DNA from: Azohydromonas lata NBRC 102462
Lineage (GTDB): Bacteria > Pseudomonadota > Gammaproteobacteria > Burkholderiales > Burkholderiaceae_C
Assembly (NCBI RefSeq): GCF_001571085.1
Contig: NZ_BCTC01000062.1
Coordinates: forward strand, 1-38,426
Direction: 5' to 3'
Length of the DNA stretch: 38,426 nucleotides
Shown in pieces: positions 7,979 through 16,406 of the stretch. The notes below the pieces were generated by a model. It worked only from the letters and a program-made list of their open reading frames with translations, did no database searches and was not told where the DNA came from. The position numbers and the translations under genes are program-made. Numbering within the stretch: the first letter of the stretch is position 1; every line of letters starts with the position of its first letter.

Positions 7979-10900
7979 TCAGGCCACCGCCTGCAGCGCG
8001 GCGCCTTCCGCGGGCGGCAGCGGCAGCCGGCGGCCGCAGGCCAGCAGCGCCGCGTAGTCCGCCGCGGGCAGCGGGCGGCTGAACAGGTAGCCCTGCAGCT
8101 CGTCGCAGCGCTGGCGGCGCAGGAACAGCATCTGCGACTCCGTCTCCACGCCCTCGGCCACCACGCGCAGCCCCAGGCTGTGCGCCAGGCCCACCACGGC
8201 GTTGCAGATGGCGGCGCTGTCGGGGTCGGTGCCCAGGTCGCTCACGAAGGAGCGGTCGATCTTGAGGTGGTCCAGCGGGAAGCGCTTCAAGTGGCTCAGC
8301 GAGGAGTAGCCGGTGCCGAAGTCGTCCAGCGACAGCCCAACGCCCAGCGAGCGCAGCCGCGTCACGGTGGCGATGGCCGACTCCACGTCGTGCATGGCCG
8401 CGCTCTCGGTGATCTCCAGGCCCAGCAGGCTGGGCCGCAGCCGCTGCTCGCGCAGCGACTGCGCCACCAGGCCCACCAGGTCCGGATGCCGGAACTGCCG
8501 CGCCGAGAGGTTCACCCCCACCTGCGGGACGTTCAGGCCCTGGTCCAGCCATTGGCGCTGCTGGCGGCAGACCTCGCGCAGCACCCACTCGCCCAGGGCG
8601 TCTATCAGCCCCGTCTCCTCGGCCAGCGGGATGAAGTCCGCGGGCGACACCATGCCCCGGCGCGGGTGGTGCCAGCGCACCAGCGCCTCCGCGCCCACCA
8701 CCTCGCCGCCGCGCAGGCTCACCTGCGGCTGGTAGTGCACCAGCAGCTCGCCGCGCTCCAGGGCGCGGCGCAGGTCGGCCTCCAGCGCCAGCCGCGCGGC
8801 CACGCGCTGGTTCATCTCCGGCGCGAAGAAGTGGAAGCGGTGGCCGCCGGCGGCCTTGGCATGGCCCATGGCGGTGTCGGCGTTGCGCAGCAGCGCGGCC
8901 AGCTCCTGCGCGTCGTCGGGGAACAGGCTCACGCCTATGGAGGCCGCGGGGCGCAGCTCGCAGCCGTCGAGCACCTGCGGCTCGGCGATCTCCTTGAGCA
9001 GCGCCGCGGCCACGCCCGCGGCGTCGGCGGCGCTGCGGATGTCCTTGAGCAGCACCACGAACTCGTCGCTGCCCAGCCGCGCCACGGTGTCGCACTCGCG
9101 CACCGAGCCCTGCAGCCGCCGCGCCACGCTGCACAGCAACTGGTCGCCGCTGTGGTGGCCCAGCGTGTCGTTGACGAGCTTGAAGCGGTCCAGGTCCAGC
9201 AGCATCACCGCCACGCGCTTGTCCTGGCGCCGCGCGTCGGCCATGGACTGCTGCAGCCGCGCGTGCAGCGTCACGCGGTTGGCCAGCCCGGTGAGGGTGT
9301 CGAAGGCGGCCTGGTGCTCCAGCTGGCGCTGCACGCGCTGGCGCTCGGCCGCCTCGCGCAGGCTGGCGATGCCGTAGGCCAGGTCGTCGGCCAGCTCGGT
9401 AAGCACCTTGATCTCCTGCGCGTCGAAGGCGTCCACCTCCTGCGCGTAGATGCACAGCACGCCCAGCACGCCGGCGCGGGCGCGCAGCGGCAGCGCGATG
9501 CACGAGGCCAGGCCGCGCTCGCGCGCCGCGCCGTGCCAGGGCGCGAGCGTGGCGTCGGCGGCGATGTCGCGCACCAGCAGCACGCGCGCGTCGCGCACGG
9601 CGGCGCCGGCAATGCCGTGGCGCTGCGCCGCGTCGTCCCAGCTCAGGGCCAGGCCGTCCACGTAGTCCTTGTCCACGCCGGCCAGGGCCAGCGGCGCGAT
9701 GCTGCGGCGCGGGTCATGGCGCGCCTCGCCCACCCAGGCCAGCCGGTAGCCGCCCATCTCCACGACGTGGCGGCAGATGAGCTGCACCAGCTCGGCCTCG
9801 TCGGTGGCGCGCACCAGCGTCTCGTTGCACTGGCTGAGCACGCGCAGCGTGCGGTTGACGCGGCGCAGCTCGGCGGCCTGCTCGGCCTGGTCGGCCTGCG
9901 CCTTTTGCAGCGCGTCGGCCATGCGGTTGAGCGAGGCGGCCATGCTGCCGAGCTCGCTGCGGTCCTGCACCGGCAGTCGCGCCTGCAGGTCGCCCGCGGC
10001 CACGCGGCCGGCGAAGTGCATGCACGCGCGCAGGGCGCGGTCTATGCCGCGGCCCACGCGCAGCACCACGGCCGTGCCCAGCAGCAGGGCCACCAGGGCC
10101 GACGCGGCCACCGCCCACTGCGTGGCACGGCCCAAGTCGTCCAGCATGGTGTGGGTGGCCTGGTCGGCGGCGGCGGCGCGCAGCGCCAGGCGGTCCAGCA
10201 GCGGCTCCACGGTGTGCGCGGCGGCCAGGTAGCGCTGGCAGGCCTCGTCGATGGCGGCTTCCACGGCCACGTAGTCGGCGAAGCTGCGCTGGTAGTCGCC
10301 GGCCAGGCGCAGCAGCTCCTGGCGCTGCGCAGGTGCGAGCGCGGCCTGGGCCATCGCGGCCTGCAGTTGCGAGGCCAGCGCTTCGAAGCGGTCGGCCGGG
10401 ATGCGCGTGTGCAGCAGGATGAAGTTCTTCTCGGCGCGGCGCAGTTGCAGCAGCAGCATGGGCAGCGGCGCGGGGCTGTCCTGCAGCAGCGCTTCCAGCG
10501 CCTGCGCGCTTTGCAGCATGCGGCCCTCCAGGCCGGCGTCGCGCCGGCCCAGCCGGCCGTACAGCTCCACCACCAGCAGGAAGCCCTTTTCGTACTGCTG
10601 CGCGGCGTTGTGCACGTCGGCGGCCTCGGCGGCCACGGCCGGGTCGCGGGTGAGCGAGCGCACCTCGGCCATGGCCCGCCCCAGGCCGGCCAGCTGGTCC
10701 TGCAGCAGCGTGGCGTAGCGCGCACGCGCCTCCTCCCAGCCGTACTCGCGCACGCGCAGCAGGAAATCCTTTTCGCTGCGCCGCGCGCGCAGCAGCTCGG
10801 CGCGGGCGTCGGCGGTGAGCTCGGCGATGCGGTTGTCGCCGTTCAGGAAGTCGTTCATCGCCCGCTGCGCATGCCGCTGGCTCAGCAGCGAGATGCCGTC

Positions 10901-11008
10901 GGCCGTGAGCGTGAGCAGCAGCAGCACGGCAAAGCCGCTCAACAGCCGCGCGCGCAGGCTCCAGCCGGCCACGGCGTGGCGCAAGCGGACGAGGCTTTCG
11001 CGCAGCAT
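7979..11008 (-). CDS. HBM-HAMP-GAF-GGDEF-EAL cyclic-di-GMP signalling protein
   Basis: Protein of 1009 residues anchored in the inner membrane. TM1 is about 22-42 and TM2 about 295-315. Between them the periplasmic region looks like a helical bimodular (HBM) sensor, with paired motifs RRSEKDFLLR and LRRAEKNFILL. HAMP, a coiled coil and a GAF domain (about 395-545) follow. The GGDEF domain reads GSDEF at 646-650, with RxxD (REC D) five residues before it, so cyclase activity is uncertain. The EAL domain is canonical: EALVRW from 774, NLSARQF, LEITES, DDFGTGYSS, LKIDRSF and VAEGVE, so c-di-GMP phosphodiesterase activity is likely. It begins 9 nt after the PstS-like gene, with TGAGGA as ribosome binding site, suggesting that the binding protein feeds the sensor. 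Confidence 0.93.
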   Translation of the reverse strand: MLRESLVRLRHAVAGWSLRARLLSGFAVLLLLTLTADGISLLSQRHAQRAMNDFLNGDNRIAELTADARAELLRARRSEKDFLLRVREYGWEEARARYATLLQDQLAGLGRAMAEVRSLTRDPAVAAEAADVHNAAQQYEKGFLLVVELYGRLGRRDAGLEGRMLQSAQALEALLQDSPAPLPMLLLQLRRAEKNFILLHTRIPADRFEALASQLQAAMAQAALAPAQRQELLRLAGDYQRSFADYVAVEAAIDEACQRYLAAAHTVEPLLDRLALRAAAADQATHTMLDDLGRATQWAVAASALVALLLGTAVVLRVGRGIDRALRACMHFAGRVAAGDLQARLPVQDRSELGSMAASLNRMADALQKAQADQAEQAAELRRVNRTLRVLSQCNETLVRATDEAELVQLICRHVVEMGGYRLAWVGEARHDPRRSIAPLALAGVDKDYVDGLALSWDDAAQRHGIAGAAVRDARVLLVRDIAADATLAPWHGAARERGLASCIALPLRARAGVLGVLCIYAQEVDAFDAQEIKVLTELADDLAYGIASLREAAERQRVQRQLEHQAAFDTLTGLANRVTLHARLQQSMADARRQDKRVAVMLLDLDRFKLVNDTLGHHSGDQLLCSVARRLQGSVRECDTVARLGSDEFVVLLKDIRSAADAAGVAAALLKEIAEPQVLDGCELRPAASIGVSLFPDDAQELAALLRNADTAMGHAKAAGGHRFHFFAPEMNQRVAARLALEADLRRALERGELLVHYQPQVSLRGGEVVGAEALVRWHHPRRGMVSPADFIPLAEETGLIDALGEWVLREVCRQQRQWLDQGLNVPQVGVNLSARQFRHPDLVGLVAQSLREQRLRPSLLGLEITESAAMHDVESAIATVTRLRSLGVGLSLDDFGTGYSSLSHLKRFPLDHLKIDRSFVSDLGTDPDSAAICNAVVGLAHSLGLRVVAEGVETESQMLFLRRQRCDELQGYLFSRPLPAADYAALLACGRRLPLPPAEGAALQAVA

Positions 11009-11017
11009 GGGGGGTCC

Positions 11018-11857
11018 TCAGTCCAGGTAGGGCACGAAGCCGTGCGCCACGATCAGGTCCGTGACCTGCGAGGACGCGCAAAACGCGATGAAGGCCTGCG
11101 ACAGCGCACCGGGCTGCCCGCGCGTCACCAGCCCCAGCGGCCGCACCAGCGGGTAGTCGCCGCGCGCCACGTTGCGGCTGGTGGCGGCGATGTCCTCGTC
11201 GGCCAGCAGCCGCAAGGCGGCGCCGGCCTGGCGGCTGCGCTCGGCCTCGCCCACGGAGACGAAGGCGATGGCGTTGCGGTGCGCCTGCACCGCCTGCAGC
11301 CGCTCGGCGTTGTCGCCCACGGTGTGCTGCGCCCGGAGCTGCTCCAGCGGCAGCTTGAAATGCTGCGCCACCAGCGCCGGCGAGCCGTGCTCGCCGCGGG
11401 CCGGGGCGATGCTCAGGATGGGCTCGTCGCGCCCGCCCAAGGGCTTCCAGTTCGTCACCCGGCCGCTGTAGATGGCCGCCACCTGCGCGTGGCTGAGCGA
11501 CGTCACGGGGTTGTCGGCATGGACGACCAGGGCCAGGCCGTCGCGCGCGATGGGCAGGTAGCGCAGGTCCTGCTCGTCGCCGCGCAGCATGCGCGAGACC
11601 ATGGCCACCTGCGCCTGGCCGGCACGCACGTCGGCCAGCCCGCGGCCGGAGTTGCTGTCGCCGACGTCCACGCGCACGCCCGCATGCTGCTGCTCGAAGC
11701 GCCGCGCCATGGCCTGCACCAGCGGCGCCATGGTGTTGGAGCCGCTGACCACCAGCACGGCGGGCGCCGGGCGCGGCTGCGCCTCGCCGGCACCGTGCCG
11801 GGTGAACAGCAGCAGCCCCGCGAGCAGGGCTGCGGCAAGCAGGAGAAGCTTTTTCAT
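11018..11857 (-). CDS. PstS-like periplasmic substrate-binding protein
   Basis: Protein of 279 residues of the phosphate-type binding protein family (PBP type 2). An N-terminal signal/anchor MKKLLLLAAALLAGLLLF is followed by VVSGSNTMAPLVQAMARRF, the family's ligand-binding opening, and by SNSGRGLADVRAGQAQVAMVSR, SLSHAQVAAIYSGRVTNW and a C-terminal lobe. It should bind phosphate or a related oxyanion. No permease or ATPase (PstCAB) gene is adjacent; instead the next gene encodes an HBM-GGDEF-EAL protein. The ATG at 11857 is chosen because it opens the signal peptide and has AAAGGG directly before it. The pair resembles a sensory module rather than a transporter (inference). Confidence 0.88.
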   Translation of the reverse strand: MKKLLLLAAALLAGLLLFTRHGAGEAQPRPAPAVLVVSGSNTMAPLVQAMARRFEQQHAGVRVDVGDSNSGRGLADVRAGQAQVAMVSRMLRGDEQDLRYLPIARDGLALVVHADNPVTSLSHAQVAAIYSGRVTNWKPLGGRDEPILSIAPARGEHGSPALVAQHFKLPLEQLRAQHTVGDNAERLQAVQAHRNAIAFVSVGEAERSRQAGAALRLLADEDIAATSRNVARGDYPLVRPLGLVTRGQPGALSQAFIAFCASSQVTDLIVAHGFVPYLD

Positions 11858-12381
11858 CCCTTTTCGTTGTTGTTGGTGGAGGCTCGGCCCGTCAGGCCTA
11901 GCCGGGGCAGCGCTGTGCCTGGAAACGGACACACCACGGCGGCCCCGATATTCCGGGCCGCCGCAGGCAAATTCGTTGCAGCATCGTCAACACCGGGCTT
12001 CGGGGGGCAATAAGTCACGCGCCTGCCGGGAACCACGCCGGCCCATACCTCGTCACGAGACAGGCCCGGGAAATGCCCTAATGGCCAGGATAAAACCCCG
12101 GGCAACACGTTGCGCCTTATTAATAAGCGTCAAACACAAACCATTTCCGAGCGGGTAGAAAAATTCCGTCAAGGATGAATTTGATTGTTTTGAAACCGTT
12201 TGTCCCGTGATTTAAAAAATATGCTTCAAGTATTTTGACTGCGGCGCGAGAACAGGTTTTCATTGACAAATAGGAGGCGGCGGCAGCCAATCAGCCCGCC
12301 CAAGCATGGTGCGGCGTGCTTGCGGATTCACAGACAAAAGACCCACAGGGATGCAGCGCAAGTTCAATGCGAGGAGACGTC
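11858..12381. promoter_or_regulatory. Divergent intergenic region with AT-rich promoter zone
   Basis: No gene is supported. The left half is GC-rich. From about 12160 to 12265 it is AT-rich and holds candidate plus-strand promoters: TTGAAA at 12190-12195 with TAAAAA 17 bases on, and TTGACT at 12235-12240 with TTTCAT 17 bases on. Both are only partial matches to sigma-70 consensus. They would serve the secreted-protein gene at 12382. Confidence 0.4.
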
Positions 12382-13251
12382 ATGTCCAATTTGCAGCTTG
12401 AATCCTGTCGGTCCACTATTTACATCCGTCCGCTGGCGGCGGGGTCGGCGATGTTGTGCGCGGCGGGCCTGGCGGCCGGCCTGGCCGCATTGCCGGCGGC
12501 CGCGGCACCCGGCGAGCAGGGTATGGGGGCCGGGGTGCGTTCCGAAAGCACGGACACATATTATGTGTATCCCGGACGGCCGCGCGTCTGGCTGTCGCGC
12601 CACGGCAATCTCACCCGTTTCGAAGGTCCGGCCGGTTATGACCATATTGGCGGCGGCACGGTCGGCGAGGGTTATGTGCTTTGCTACAACAGCCGCATCG
12701 CCTACGACGTGGGTTATACCGAATCGGGTTTCGGCACTTCCACGGCCAGTTGCAGCGGCAGTACCTGCACGGTGACGCGCACCACCACCGATGGTTTGTT
12801 CCGGCTGCGCCAGGTCATTTCCAAGGACACGGTGCAGCGGGCGGTCACCATAGAAATGACCTTGACGAAACTGGGCCAGACCACGGCCAGCAACGTCACC
12901 CTGCGCCGCCAGGTCGATTTCGACGTTGACGCCAGCGGCAGCCTGGGGTCGAACAATTTCACGAGCTGGTTTGGCGCCACGGAGCGCGAATCGGCATTTG
13001 CCTGGAATCCGGCCAATTACACCGCCAACGAGGGGCACATGATCATGCTGCGGCACCTGGAGCGCGTCCCGTCCTACGTGCCCTACACCGCCAAGGTGAC
13101 CTTCTCCATCCTGGACACCAGTTGCAACCCGACCAACGCCGCCGCCTATGGGCCGGTGGAAGGCGACTACGGCGCCACCATCCAATACAACGTGGGCTCC
13201 ATGGGCCAGGGCGCGGTCTTCACGGGCCGGGTGCAGTACCTGCGCAACTGA
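12382..13251 (+). CDS. Secreted protein of unknown family
   Basis: Protein of 289 residues. The N-terminus has a long Sec-type signal with core AAGSAMLCAAGLAAGLAALP and likely cleavage after AAA. The mature part is rich in Ser, Thr, Gly, Tyr and aromatic residues and looks all-beta. Cys pairs occur in CYNSRI, ASCSGSTCTV and TSCNPT. I do not recognise a family. The start at 12382 is supported by GAGGAG. Codon use is visibly less GC-biased than neighbours (for example TATTATGTG, CATATT), a hint of transfer. It ends 180 bases before the GAF-GGDEF-EAL gene. Probable location is periplasm or outside the cell. Confidence 0.75.
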   Translation: MSNLQLESCRSTIYIRPLAAGSAMLCAAGLAAGLAALPAAAAPGEQGMGAGVRSESTDTYYVYPGRPRVWLSRHGNLTRFEGPAGYDHIGGGTVGEGYVLCYNSRIAYDVGYTESGFGTSTASCSGSTCTVTRTTTDGLFRLRQVISKDTVQRAVTIEMTLTKLGQTTASNVTLRRQVDFDVDASGSLGSNNFTSWFGATERESAFAWNPANYTANEGHMIMLRHLERVPSYVPYTAKVTFSILDTSCNPTNAAAYGPVEGDYGATIQYNVGSMGQGAVFTGRVQYLRN

Positions 13252-13430
13252 GGCCGCAAGCGGCCGGCGCGCCGGGCGCCGGCCCCGTTGCCCCAACAGT
13301 GGCAACAAAAGGTGTGGCCTGCGCCATAAGCCACGCTTGGCGCCGACGGCGGCCAACGGCAAGAAGAAAAACGCCGCCGGCTGGAGAGAATCCGCGCTCC
13401 CTACCGGCCCCGGGCCCGCCAGGAGCCGAT

Positions 13431-16022
13431 TTGCCCCTCCCGACCCTCAACGAATCCGAACGGCTGCGCGCGCTGCGCGAGCTCGACATCCTGGACTCCG
13501 CCCCGGAGCGCGAGTTCGACGCCCTGGCCCAAGCCGCCGCGGCGGTGTGCGACGTGCCCGTCGCCCTGGTCACGCTGGTGGACGCGCACCGCGTGTGGCT
13601 CAAGGCCCGCGTGGGCCCGGTGCAGCTCTGCGAGCTGCCGCGCGGGCAAAGCGTCTGCAACCACACCATCGAGCAAGGCGGGCTGCTGGAGGTGGAGGAC
13701 ACCGCGGCCGACGAGCGCTTTGCCCGGCTGCCCCCCCTCAACACCGGCAAGGGGCTGCGCTTTTACGCCGGACTGCCGCTGGAGCTTGACGGCGGCGAGC
13801 GCGTGGGCGTGCTGTGCGTGCTGGACGAGCGCCCGCGCCGCCTGAGCGCCACGCAGCGCGAGGTGCTGCACCACCTGGCCACGGCGGTCTCGCGCGCGCT
13901 CAAGGGGCGGCGCGCGCTGCTGTCCGAGCGCGCGCTGCGCGAGCAGGCCTGGCATGCGCAGGCGCTGCTGCAAAGCAGCCTGGACGCCATCGTCGCGCTG
14001 CGGCTGGACGGCACGGTCATGCACTGGAACGAGGCGGCCACGCGGCTGTTCGGCCACGCGGCGGCCGACATGCTGGGCCAGCCCATCGCCCGCATCGTCC
14101 CGGCCGACCGCGCCGGGGAGCAGGCCGACCTGGCGGCGCTGCTGCGCGAGCACCCCGCGGGCCAGCAGTACGAGACGCAGCGGCTGCACCGCGACGGGCA
14201 GCCCATCGCCGTCTCGGTGAGCCTGGCGCCGCTGCGCGACCCGCAAGGCGTGCTGGTGGGCGCTACCAAGATCATCCGCGACATCCGCGCCCAGGCCCGC
14301 GCCGCGCAGGAGCTGCAGGACGAGCGTCGGCGGCTGGCCTGGATCATCGAGGCCACGGCCGCGGGCACCTGGGAGTGGAACGTGCAGACCGGCCAGACGC
14401 GCTTCAACGAGCGCTGGGCCGGTATCCTGGGCCGCACGCTGGACGAGCTGGCCCCCATCTCCATCCAGACCTGGCTGGACCACGCCCACCCCGAGGACCT
14501 GCAGCGTTCCGCGGCGCTGCTGCAGCGCCACTTCGACGGCGAGACCGAGACCTACGACTGCGAGGCGCGCATGCGCCACCGCGACGGCCACTGGGTGTGG
14601 GTGCTGGTGCGCGGCCGCGTCATGACGCGCACGGCCGACGGGCTGCCGCAGTGGATGTTCGGCACGCACGTGGACATCACCTCGCTGCACCGCCTCAACG
14701 AGGAGCTGCGCCACCGCGCCGCGCACGACGCGCTCACCGGGCTGCCCAACCGCACGGAGTTCGAGACGCGGCTGCAGCGGCTGCTGCACCGCTGCGCGGG
14801 CGACGGCACGCGCCACGCGCTCATGTACCTGGACCTGGACCAGTTCAAGCTCGTCAACGACGCCTGCGGCCACGCCGCCGGCGACCGGCTGCTGCAGCAG
14901 GTGGCGCGGCTGCTGTCCGGCTCGATGCGCTCGCGCGACACGCTCGCGCGCCTGGGCGGCGACGAGTTCGGCCTGCTGCTGGAGCACTGCGACGAGGCGC
15001 ACGCGCAGCGCGTGGCGCAGCAGATCTGCCAGCGCATGGACGACTTCCGCTTCAGTTGCGAGGAGCAGCGCTTTCGCATCGGCGCCAGCATCGGCCTGGT
15101 GCCGGTGGATGCGCGCTGGGGGTCGCTGGCCGCGGTGATGCAGGCGGCCGACACCTCCTGCTACGCGGCCAAGGAGGCCGGGCGCAACCGCGTGCACCGC
15201 TGGCACGACAGCGACGCGGCGCTGCGCGCCCGCCAGGGCGAGATGCAACTGGCCACGCGGCTGGAGCAGGCGCTGGACGAGGACCGCTTCGTCCTCTACG
15301 CCCAGCGCATCGAGCCCTTGGGCGAGGCCGGGCCGGGCGGCGCCCTGCATGCGGAGCTGCTGCTGCGGCTGCTGGAGCGCGACGGCACGGTGGTGGCGCC
15401 GGGGGGCTTCCTGCCGGCGGCCGAGCGCTTCCAGCTGGCGCCGCGCATCGACCGCTGGGTGCTCACGCGCACGCTGGCGCTGCTGCGCGCGCTGCCGGAC
15501 CTCTCGGTGGTGGACATGCTGTGCGTGAACCTCTCCGGGCAGTCGGTGGGCGACCGCGCCTTCCAGGGCGACGCGCTGGCGGCGCTGGAGGCGGCCGGGC
15601 CGCTGCTGTGCCGGCGGCTGTGCCTGGAGATCACGGAGACGGCGGCCGTGACCAACATCGCCGAGGCGTCGGCCTTCATCGCGCAGGCGCGCGCGCTGGG
15701 CCTGCGCATCGCGCTGGACGACTTCGGCGCCGGGGCCTCGTCCTTCGGCTACCTGAAGTCGCTGCAGATCGACCTGCTCAAGATCGACGGGCAGTTCGTC
15801 CGCAACCTGGTGGACGACCCGCTGGACGACGCCGCCGTGCGCTGCTTCCAGCAGGTGGCGCGCGTGGTGGGCGTGCAGACGGTGGCCGAGTTCGTGGACA
15901 GCCCGGCGGTGCTGCAGCGGCTCCAGGAGATAGGCGTGGACCACGCGCAGGGCTATTTGCTGCACAAGCCGCAGCCGGTGGCGCAGGTGCTGCAGGGCGG
16001 GACGTCGGCCCCTGCCTTGTAG
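13431..16022 (+). CDS. GAF-PAS-PAS-GGDEF-EAL cyclic-di-GMP signalling protein (TTG start)
   Basis: Soluble protein of 863 residues. It opens with an N-terminal GAF domain of the RALRELDILDSAPEREFDAL type, then two PAS domains (around SSLDAIVALRLDGTVMHWNEA and ATAAGTWEWNVQTG). The GGDEF domain has an intact GGDEF at 509-513 and an RxxD inhibitory site five residues before it. The EAL domain reads ELLLR at 642-646 instead of EALVR; it keeps ExLxR, NLSGQS, LEITETA, DDFGAG and LLKIDGQF, but VAEGVE is VAEFVD, so phosphodiesterase activity is uncertain while cyclase activity is likely. There is no ATG between the previous stop and the GAF domain. The TTG at 13431 with AGGAG 5 nt upstream is the best start. 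Ligands of GAF/PAS unknown. Confidence 0.9.
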   Translation: MPLPTLNESERLRALRELDILDSAPEREFDALAQAAAAVCDVPVALVTLVDAHRVWLKARVGPVQLCELPRGQSVCNHTIEQGGLLEVEDTAADERFARLPPLNTGKGLRFYAGLPLELDGGERVGVLCVLDERPRRLSATQREVLHHLATAVSRALKGRRALLSERALREQAWHAQALLQSSLDAIVALRLDGTVMHWNEAATRLFGHAAADMLGQPIARIVPADRAGEQADLAALLREHPAGQQYETQRLHRDGQPIAVSVSLAPLRDPQGVLVGATKIIRDIRAQARAAQELQDERRRLAWIIEATAAGTWEWNVQTGQTRFNERWAGILGRTLDELAPISIQTWLDHAHPEDLQRSAALLQRHFDGETETYDCEARMRHRDGHWVWVLVRGRVMTRTADGLPQWMFGTHVDITSLHRLNEELRHRAAHDALTGLPNRTEFETRLQRLLHRCAGDGTRHALMYLDLDQFKLVNDACGHAAGDRLLQQVARLLSGSMRSRDTLARLGGDEFGLLLEHCDEAHAQRVAQQICQRMDDFRFSCEEQRFRIGASIGLVPVDARWGSLAAVMQAADTSCYAAKEAGRNRVHRWHDSDAALRARQGEMQLATRLEQALDEDRFVLYAQRIEPLGEAGPGGALHAELLLRLLERDGTVVAPGGFLPAAERFQLAPRIDRWVLTRTLALLRALPDLSVVDMLCVNLSGQSVGDRAFQGDALAALEAAGPLLCRRLCLEITETAAVTNIAEASAFIAQARALGLRIALDDFGAGASSFGYLKSLQIDLLKIDGQFVRNLVDDPLDDAAVRCFQQVARVVGVQTVAEFVDSPAVLQRLQEIGVDHAQGYLLHKPQPVAQVLQGGTSAPAL

Positions 16023-16039
16023 GCAGCCCCCGCGTACAC

Positions 16040-16060
16040 GGTGTTAGACGGTCTAACACC
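16040..16060. promoter_or_regulatory. Perfect 10-bp inverted repeat (operator-like palindrome)
   Basis: The arm GGTGTTAGAC (16040-16049) is mirrored exactly by 16051-16060 around one central base. There is no T-tract, it is dyad-symmetric like a TetR or GntR operator, and it sits 18 bases after the GGDEF-EAL stop and about 90 bases before the BKACE promoter. It could also form a stem at the end of the upstream transcript. Confidence 0.6.
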
Positions 16061-16115
16061 TGCCGTTGGGCGCCGCCGCGCCGCCGGGTGCAAACGGTCC
16101 AGCTGCTCCCGCTCC

Positions 16116-16130
16116 ATGCCTCCAAGGCAT
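16116..16130 (+). promoter_or_regulatory. BenM/CatM-type LysR operator upstream of the BKACE operon
   Basis: ATGCCTCCAAGGCAT has the form ATGC-N7-GCAT, close to the ATAC-N7-GTAT site known for BenM/CatM, and it matches the site before catB at 13 of 15 positions. It ends 20 bases before TTGGAC, exactly as at catB. It extends to a 17-base perfect dyad with the flanking bases. Confidence 0.75.
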
Positions 16131-16150
16131 GAACTGCAACACCATTGATA

Positions 16151-16180
16151 TTGGACAGGCCAGAGGGCGGCGACCAACAT
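16151..16180 (+). promoter_or_regulatory. Predicted LysR-activated promoter of the BKACE operon
   Basis: TTGGAC at 16151-16156, an 18-base spacer, then CAACAT at 16175-16180. The -35 element and both spacings are identical to those of the catB promoter; the -10 is weak, as expected for an activated promoter. A possible second site of form ATAC-N7-GCAT lies at 16198-16212. The leader to the first gene would be about 220 bases. Confidence 0.6.
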
Positions 16181-16406
16181 GGCGCCCTCGTTCAGCCATA
16201 CCTGCCATGCATCCAGCCCCAGCCTTCGTGACGCCCCGCGTGCCGCTTCCCGGCCGCCCGGGGCCGCGCCGGCCGCTGCGCAGGGCAGCGCCGCCGCACC
16301 CACGCAGCGGCTGAGCTGCCCGCAAGCACCAGGCCCTTTCACCCGTGCCGCGGCCCCGGGTGCGCCGCCGCATGGCCGACCCGCGCCATTCACCAGGAGA
16401 CAAGCC

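Noticed and set aside
7592-12013. 1473-codon plus-strand open frame opposite the GGDEF-EAL and binding-protein genes
   Set aside because: Low-complexity His/Gln/Arg product; the minus strand has complete recognised domains.
12263-12775. Open frame after an AGGAGG sequence upstream of the secreted-protein gene
   Set aside because: Spacing from AGGAGG to a start is wrong, and it overlaps the signal-peptide gene in another frame without recognisable content.
13401-15965. Long minus-strand open frame opposite the GAF-PAS-GGDEF-EAL gene
   Set aside because: Antisense shadow with no recognisable motif.
16179-16406. N-terminal extension of the BKACE gene from an in-frame ATG
   Set aside because: The ATG lies in the predicted -10 element, has no ribosome binding site, and the family starts at 16407.
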